Positions 60,378 through 64,000 of a DNA stretch of 64,000 bases are shown in pieces. The stretch's first letter is position 1. Every line of letters begins with the position of its first letter. Origin of the DNA: Hydrogenophilales bacterium. Its GTDB lineage: Bacteria; Pseudomonadota; Gammaproteobacteria; Burkholderiales; Thiobacillaceae. The position numbers and the translations under genes were made by a program. The notes beneath the pieces are model-generated. The model worked only from the letters and a program-made list of their open reading frames with translations, had not been told where the DNA came from and searched no databases. The stretch covers positions 62,001-126,000 of the forward strand of contig JADJCP010000008.1 of the NCBI GenBank assembly GCA_016703155.1, in the 5' to 3' direction.

Positions 60378-60794
60378 ATGAGTAATGTCAGCCATATCCG
60401 TACCTTTCAACACAGGCTTGAACAAGCACGAAGCGCCAAGGCTGGCATCAAGCCCGCCGACCAGGTGCATTGGGATGCTGTAACGGCACGTGTAGATGAG
60501 CCGGAGATCGCACGTCTGATCGTGCGCCACTTCGACCGGATGGCGCCGGCGATGAAGGCCCAACAACCGGGTCTTTATCTCCGCGCCAAGATGGTCTTGG
60601 CCAACGACTTCCAGGCCCGCGACAAGGCGAGCAAGGAAGTCCGAAATCGGCTTGTTCAGTCGGTGTCGAGGGGTATTGGCGAAGTTGCATATTTAGCCTA
60701 TCGTTGTCTCCGATTGCTGTTTCGCGCGTTGCGCGACCTGGCAGCGCTGGTGTCCCAACGGCGGCGGCAGAATCGCCCGCTGTTTCACCACTAA
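60378..60794 (+). CDS. ICE protein of unknown function
   Basis: 138 aa, basic. HIRTFQHRLEQARSAKAGIK, IARLIVRHFDRMAPAMKAQQ and an amphipathic C-terminal helix (GIGEVAYLAYRCLRLLFRAL) followed by RRRQNRP. The ATG at 60378 has GAAGGAGT at good spacing. No family name recalled with certainty. Confidence 0.65.
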   Translation: MSNVSHIRTFQHRLEQARSAKAGIKPADQVHWDAVTARVDEPEIARLIVRHFDRMAPAMKAQQPGLYLRAKMVLANDFQARDKASKEVRNRLVQSVSRGIGEVAYLAYRCLRLLFRALRDLAALVSQRRRQNRPLFHH

Positions 60795-60813
60795 AACGAC
60801 AACGGAGGTAGCT

Positions 60814-61035
60814 ATGAACCCCTATGGCATGCTCGCCAAAGAAATACTCAACCGAGAGCTACCGCTCCAGGTGTGTGAGTCAGAGGCCGGTTATTTCATC
60901 GGTACGATTTGCCCCCATGATGGGCCGATCAGTCGCGAGTCTCAGGAGTTTTTCCCGACTCGGGAGGCCGCACAAACGGCCCTTGAGACGGGTTCCTGGA
61001 CTCAGCTTACGGTCGAATACCTCATGGTGGCCTAA
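60814..61035 (+). CDS. Small ICE protein
   Basis: 73 aa: MNPYGMLAKEILNRELPLQV..., with GYFIGTICPHDGPISRESQE. GGAGG 5 nt upstream. Alpha-beta composition; not recognised. Confidence 0.6.
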   Translation: MNPYGMLAKEILNRELPLQVCESEAGYFIGTICPHDGPISRESQEFFPTREAAQTALETGSWTQLTVEYLMVA

Positions 61036-61044
61036 GCAACCCTA

Positions 61045-61201
61045 CCCAGTGGCGCTCCACGCGCCCTGGGGCTTTTCTTGAGGGAACCACACCCTGAAGA
61101 AAGGCCCGGGTGCCTATTGATGTTGTACTGCTGACAGACGGTATCTGTCGCGGCGCGTCAGTCCCTGAAACGCGCACGGCCTCAAGGCCTGGGGCTTGAT
61201 C
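61045..61201 (+). ncRNA. Structured repeat module, copy A
   Basis: Starts after the previous stop with hairpins (GGCGCTCCACGCGCC; GGCTTTTCTT...AAGAAAGGCC) and ends with the conserved block ACAGACGGTATCTGTC, GGCGCGTCAGTCCCTGAAAC and ACGGCC-TC-AAGGCC (61133-61190). The block recurs in copies B and C. No coding potential. Confidence 0.6.
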
Positions 61202-61222
61202 ACAGTTTCGAGCCTTTGAGTT

Positions 61223-61265
61223 GTGGGGACACCCTGCCCTGGGGAGTGGGGCACGGTGTCCCCAC
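61223..61265 (+). promoter_or_regulatory. 11-bp leader hairpin
   Basis: GTGGGGACACC (61223-61233) and GGTGTCCCCAC (61255-61265) are perfectly complementary. It lies 3 nt before the AAGGAGG ribosome site of the next gene. Confidence 0.6.
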
Positions 61266-61282
61266 AGCAAGGAGGTTTCACC

Positions 61283-61447
61283 ATGAGAGTCATCGAATTT
61301 GAAGTCATGTTTGAAGAAGACATGGGCTATTACCTCGCGCAGTACAACGAGGCAACGCGCCGGTTTGAACGAGTCTCGGCTGGATTCTTCAAGACCCACG
61401 GCAGCGCGGTTCTCGCGTTTTTCACGGGCAGTTGGGCGAGTGCGTAA
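61283..61447 (+). CDS. 54-aa ICE protein
   Basis: MRVIEFEVMFEEDMGYYLAQ..., with FERVSAGFFKTHGSAVLAFF. AAGGAGG precedes the ATG. Unknown function; intact. Confidence 0.6.
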   Translation: MRVIEFEVMFEEDMGYYLAQYNEATRRFERVSAGFFKTHGSAVLAFFTGSWASA

Positions 61448-61508
61448 GCGCTATGACTTTAACCTGCCGGAGTGTTCACCCGATGGTGAATGCTCCGGTT
61501 CCACGAAG

Positions 61509-61660
61509 CGCTTGATGCCTCTATCAGGCGCTTTCCTTGAGGGCTAACCCTGAAGGAAAGCCGATGCTTGGCTTCCTGGAGTTACACCGCTAACAGACGG
61601 TATCTGTCGAGGCGCGTCAGTCCCTGAAACGCGCACGGCCGCAAGGCCTGGGACTCGATC
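61509..61660 (+). ncRNA. Structured repeat module, copy B
   Basis: Same architecture as copy A: GCTTTCCTT/AAGGAAAGC stem with inner GGG/CCC pairs, then ACAGACGGTATCTGTC, GGCGCGTCAGTCCCTGAAAC and CGGCCGCAAGGCC (61592-61649). Follows the stop of the 54-aa gene. Confidence 0.6.
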
Positions 61661-61674
61661 ATTTCTCAACCCTC

Positions 61675-61732
61675 GCGGGGATATCCCTCCCCGCATGGGG
61701 CGTGGTGTCTCCGCTTTTTTATGGAGGTCACC
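61675..61732 (+). promoter_or_regulatory. Ribosome-site-sequestering leader before the 28-aa gene
   Basis: GCGGGGA/TCCCCGC hairpin (61675-61694), then GGTGTCTCC (61704-61712) pairing with GGAGGTCACC (61723-61732), which contains the ribosome site and ends right at the ATG. Confidence 0.55.
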
Positions 61733-61819
61733 ATGGCCCTTATCCTTTGCGTTGCCTTCGGCACGTTGCTGTATTTCAGCTTGGTCCGCCCGGTGCTTTT
61801 CAGGGCAGGCTGGATCTGA
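61733..61819 (+). CDS. 28-aa single-span membrane peptide
   Basis: MALILCVAFGTLLYFSLVRP and VLFRAGWI: one hydrophobic helix with a short basic end. GGAGG 7 nt upstream, within the leader hairpin. Too short for most gene callers, but its leader is of the same type as that of its neighbours. Confidence 0.5.
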   Translation: MALILCVAFGTLLYFSLVRPVLFRAGWI

Positions 61820-61928
61820 TGAAGCTGTTGCGCGAACGAGCGTAGCACGTCACTTATTAACAACCCCTGCGGTGAGTTCGTTCCCGCACGGGCAACGGGC
61901 GATCCGCGTCATGTCATCGGAGAACCCT

Positions 61929-62162
61929 ATGCCCGTCTCGTATGAAACCAATGAAGAGTTCATGGTTCGGATCATGAACTTCTGCCCCCAGGGGGCGCTG
62001 ATCCAGGCATTCGTGCTGGAAGCGCTACGTCAGTATTCGGAGACCGTGGCCGATCCCAAGGTCCACATCCCCGATTCGGACTTTCTCAGTGGCCAGGCCT
62101 GGAAACGCACTGGCCAGTGGCTGCAAGGCCAACTGGAAGTGCATCTGAACCAGCATCGCTAA
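61929..62162 (+). CDS. Small ICE protein
   Basis: 77 aa: MPVSYETNEEFMVRIMNFCP..., IQAFVLEALRQYSETVADPK and RTGQWLQGQLEVHLNQHR, all helical. The ATG at 61929 has GGAGA 6 nt upstream; the ATG at 61911 is an alternative. Unknown. Confidence 0.65.
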   Translation: MPVSYETNEEFMVRIMNFCPQGALIQAFVLEALRQYSETVADPKVHIPDSDFLSGQAWKRTGQWLQGQLEVHLNQHR

Positions 62163-62179
62163 TTTCTATTTTCTATCAA

Positions 62180-62237
62180 CCCTTGCGGGGAGGCCATTCC
62201 CCGCAAGGGGCATGGCGTCTCCGCTCATTCTGGAGAC
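62180..62237 (+). promoter_or_regulatory. Ribosome-site-sequestering leader before radC
   Basis: CCCTTGCGGGGA (62180-62191) and TCCCCGCAAGGG (62198-62209) form a perfect 12-bp hairpin. Then GTCTCC (62217-62222) pairs with GGAGAC (62232-62237), hiding the ribosome site 4 nt before the ATG. The 5' arm GCGGGGAGGCC can alternatively pair with GGCGTCTCCGC (10 of 11 positions). Confidence 0.55.
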
Positions 62238-62241
62238 TCTT

Positions 62242-62880
62242 ATGCCCTTGGCACTGCACATGTCCGACCTGGAGCTGCTTAGCGCTTTGGTTGGTAAAAA
62301 CACTGCCGAAAATCTCTTGGCGGAAAACGACGGTTCCCTGTTCCAACTCTTCGGCCTCGCGGCCGTCGATCACCGAAGCGTGTCGGCTGATCGTTTCCAG
62401 CTTCGAGAGGCGATGCCTCAAGGTGGCTGGGATCGCGCCCGCTTCGTGCTCGACGCTGCGCGTGAACTGGTGTCGCGGGGATTCGCCGAATCCCTGCGGC
62501 ATCGGGACGCGCTGGGTTCGCCCAATGCGGTGCGAGATCATTTGAAAACCGCGATCGGGCACCTGCATTACGAGGTGTTCATCGTGCTGTTCCTGGACGC
62601 CCAGAACCGCCTGATCGCCTCGCGCGAGTGTTTCCGGGGAACGGTGTCGCAAACCAGCGTCTACCCCAGGGAGATCGTCAAGCTCGCCCTGGAGTATGGC
62701 GCCAGCGCGGTGATGTTTTGTCATAACCATCCTTCAGGAATCACGGAACCGAGCCATGCCGACCGGTGGCTGACCGAGCAGTTGAAGAGCGCCTTGGCGC
62801 TGGTCGACGTGAAGGTCTTGGATCATTTCATCGTCGCCGGCGAACAGACCATTTCCTTCGCGGAACGGGGCTGGCTCTAA
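62242..62880 (+). CDS. RadC-family JAB/MPN-domain protein
   Basis: 212 aa. C-terminal JAB metalloprotease-like domain with metal motif MFCHNHPSGITEPSHAD, preceded by NRLIASRECFRGTVSQTSVY. The N-terminal third has HTH-like LELLSALVGKNTAENLLAEN. Mobile-element RadC proteins are widespread; despite the name, a DNA-repair role is unproven. Start at ATG 62242, after GGAG. Confidence 0.88.
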   Translation: MPLALHMSDLELLSALVGKNTAENLLAENDGSLFQLFGLAAVDHRSVSADRFQLREAMPQGGWDRARFVLDAARELVSRGFAESLRHRDALGSPNAVRDHLKTAIGHLHYEVFIVLFLDAQNRLIASRECFRGTVSQTSVYPREIVKLALEYGASAVMFCHNHPSGITEPSHADRWLTEQLKSALALVDVKVLDHFIVAGEQTISFAERGWL

Positions 62881-62901
62881 GGCCCATTTACTTACCACCC
62901 T

Positions 62902-62951
62902 GCGGGGCATCTACCCCGCCCGGGGCCAGGTGTCTCCGCGTTTTCGAGGAG
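62902..62951 (+). promoter_or_regulatory. Leader hairpins before the 76-aa gene
   Basis: GCGGGG (62902-62907) pairs with CCCCGC (62914-62919). CTCC (62934-62937) plus CG pairs with CG plus GGAG (62948-62951), again covering the ribosome site 6 nt before the ATG. Confidence 0.5.
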
Positions 62952-62957
62952 TACATC

Positions 62958-63188
62958 ATGGCAAGTCAAATCGAGATCGGCAGTCGGGTTGGGGTCAAGC
63001 ACAAGCAAGACCGGCTCGGTGGACCGAAGTATCCAGGCCGAACCGGGGTTGTCGTTCGTGAAAACGAGTTGGGTCGCAGCGATGGCGGTCTTTGGTATGT
63101 CCAACTGGATGCCACGCAGCGCGCCAAAGCACGCGTCGAACTCTTCTTTAGCAAGGAATTGGATCTCCTGAACGAGGTGACGACGTGA
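62958..63188 (+). CDS. Small SH3-like ICE protein
   Basis: 76 aa: IEIGSRVGVKHKQDRLGG, YPGRTGVVVRENELGRSDGG and LWYVQLDATQRAKARVELFF. A beta-barrel (SH3/KOW-like) pattern is suggested by the strands and glycines. Overlaps the next gene by 4 bp. Unknown function. Confidence 0.65.
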   Translation: MASQIEIGSRVGVKHKQDRLGGPKYPGRTGVVVRENELGRSDGGLWYVQLDATQRAKARVELFFSKELDLLNEVTT

Positions 63189-63835
63189 GCACGAAGCCAC
63201 TACGCATCGTCGAGTACCGCATCGACTACATCCACAAGGTACAAGTCGGCGTGCCATCAGAAAGCGACCAGGAGGCCCTGAACACGGCGAAAGCCGCGTT
63301 CGATGAAGGCAGCATCTGGGATGACACCCCGGAGATGCCCTTGCTCTATGACGATTACGACGAGGTCGAGGAAGAAACCCTGACCTTTCGAGTGGTCGAT
63401 ACGGTCGAGGTCTGGCCCGAGCCGGCGGTCTGTATTCTCAACGCGCGCCGCGATGCGGCCGCAAGAGAGGCCTGCCGTCTGCTGATGCTGGCCGAAGCCT
63501 TGCGCGCCGGCAAGCTGGGCACGGAGGGCGAATATCAACGTACGCTGGATCAGGCCTATCGCATGGCTTCACAGGCCTTCGGCGGTCCCGAAGTCCAAGG
63601 GGCGCCACGGCCGCGTGTCGTGGTCGGTGTCGAGGGTGGCCTGGTGCAAGGCGCATCGTCGGATCTGCCGGTGGCGTTGATCGTGATCGATTACGACATG
63701 AGAGACCCTGGCGATGGTGCGGTCCAGGTGCCGCAAAGTGGTGCTGGCTCAACCCTGGCCACGCTGATTGACCACTTCGTTGACCTAGATCCGGGATTCG
63801 TCGCCGAGGTTTGGCAGGCGTTACCGCCAGACTGA
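63185..63835 (+). CDS. ICE protein of unknown function
   Basis: 216 aa. Two acidic parts (LLYDDYDEVEEETLTFRVVD; MRDPGDGAVQVP) flank a helical middle (AAAREACRLLMLAEALRAGK). C-terminus ATLIDHFVDLDPGFVAEVWQ. GTG start inside the previous stop. No domain recognised. Confidence 0.65.
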   Translation: MSTKPLRIVEYRIDYIHKVQVGVPSESDQEALNTAKAAFDEGSIWDDTPEMPLLYDDYDEVEEETLTFRVVDTVEVWPEPAVCILNARRDAAAREACRLLMLAEALRAGKLGTEGEYQRTLDQAYRMASQAFGGPEVQGAPRPRVVVGVEGGLVQGASSDLPVALIVIDYDMRDPGDGAVQVPQSGAGSTLATLIDHFVDLDPGFVAEVWQALPPD

Positions 63836-63845
63836 TTTTCAACCT

Positions 63846-63992
63846 GGCTCCTCAATGAGGGGCCTTTCCAGGGGCGTCTAGCGACGCTCTCGGAAAGGCC
63901 GAGTGCCCATGGAGTTCTACCGATGACAGACGGTATCTGTCGCGGCGCGTCAGTCCCTGAAACGCGCACGGCCGCAAGGCCTGGGATTCAAT
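63846..63992 (+). ncRNA. Structured repeat module, copy C
   Basis: GGCCTTTCC/GGAAAGGCC stem (63861-63900) enclosing GGGCGTC-TAGC-GACGCTC, then the conserved block ACAGACGGTATCTGTC, GGCGCGTCAGTCCCTGAAAC and CGGCCGCAAGGCC (63926-63982). Third copy, again directly after a gene end. Confidence 0.6.
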
Positions 63993-64000
63993 CCAAAGCC

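Larger units (their letters stand above)
37693..64000. mobile_element. Integrative conjugative element of the PFGI-1/PAGI-2 class (left part)
   Basis: The set ParA, ParB, DUF2857, replication-type protein, PFL_4669, DUF3158, SSB, DUF3577, DUF3275 and RadC in this order is the conserved left module of this ICE class. Its right half, including conjugation genes and integrase, is outside the window. A dnaB-type helicase and topoisomerase III, common in relatives, are not seen here. The left boundary is not resolved: no tRNA or att repeat is visible, and the Mu-like element directly abuts it. Confidence 0.8.

Overview
The window comes from a GC-rich betaproteobacterial chromosome. The evidence is the order mla–ibaG–murA–his–HIT–tat, a short-form HisG, and a cysC/TauE pair that fits a sulfur-metabolising Nitrosomonadales- or Rhodocyclales-like organism. 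The genus cannot be fixed from sequence alone.

Region 1 (1–24.9 kb) is core chromosome. It holds an Mla lipid-transport operon (mlaF, E, D, C, B) whose mlaD has an in-frame amber codon, an ABC-2 exporter, ibaG and murA, and then a broken-up histidine operon. hisG is separated from hisD by a divergent TauE/cysC pair and a sigma-54 activator. hisC is inverted and separated from hisD by an AT-rich two-gene cassette that encodes a RecB-like PD-(D/E)XK protein. hisB, H, A, F, I, E then run on into a HIT protein and tatABC. Behind these lie amt with an apparent NtrC/sigma-54 promoter, tadA, an L,D-transpeptidase, an Smr protein and trxB.

Region 2 (about 24.97–37.69 kb) is a decayed Mu-like transposable prophage next to trxB. 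Both ends carry copies of a GGTTTGAAAC-type repeat, arranged as expected for MuA-binding sites. Inside are a repressor, a Ner-like protein, MuA, MuB, GemA, Mor, a tape-measure protein and a Mu gpI-like protease. Repressor, MuA, MuB and tape measure are all frameshifted, and head and most tail genes are absent. It also holds an array of six alternating operator-like sites and three tRNA-like structures on the minus strand.

Region 3 (about 37.7 kb to the window end) is an integrative conjugative element (ICE) of the PFGI-1/PAGI-2 class: ParA, ParB (with an in-frame TGA), DUF2857, a replication-type protein with 23-bp iterons, PFL_4669, DUF3158, SSB, DUF3577, DUF3275, RadC and small proteins. 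Between ssb and the DUF3577 gene, neighbours in related elements, sits about 12 kb of cargo (46.1–57.7 kb) flanked by IS3 and IS21/tyrosine-recombinase debris. The cargo is one operon that looks like a polyprenyl-phosphoryl D-arabinofuranose pathway: UbiA-type phosphoribosyltransferase, DprE1-like oxidase, DprE2-like reductase, HAD phosphatase, flippase-like protein, a GT2 and a GT-C glycosyltransferase. From 58.4 kb onward most ICE genes are preceded by hairpin leaders in which the Shine-Dalgarno sequence is base-paired. A structured non-coding module of about 150 bp occurs three times.

Many genes outside the core carry single-base changes in short homopolymers, or nonsense codons. These could be real decay or consensus errors, and read-level data would decide.
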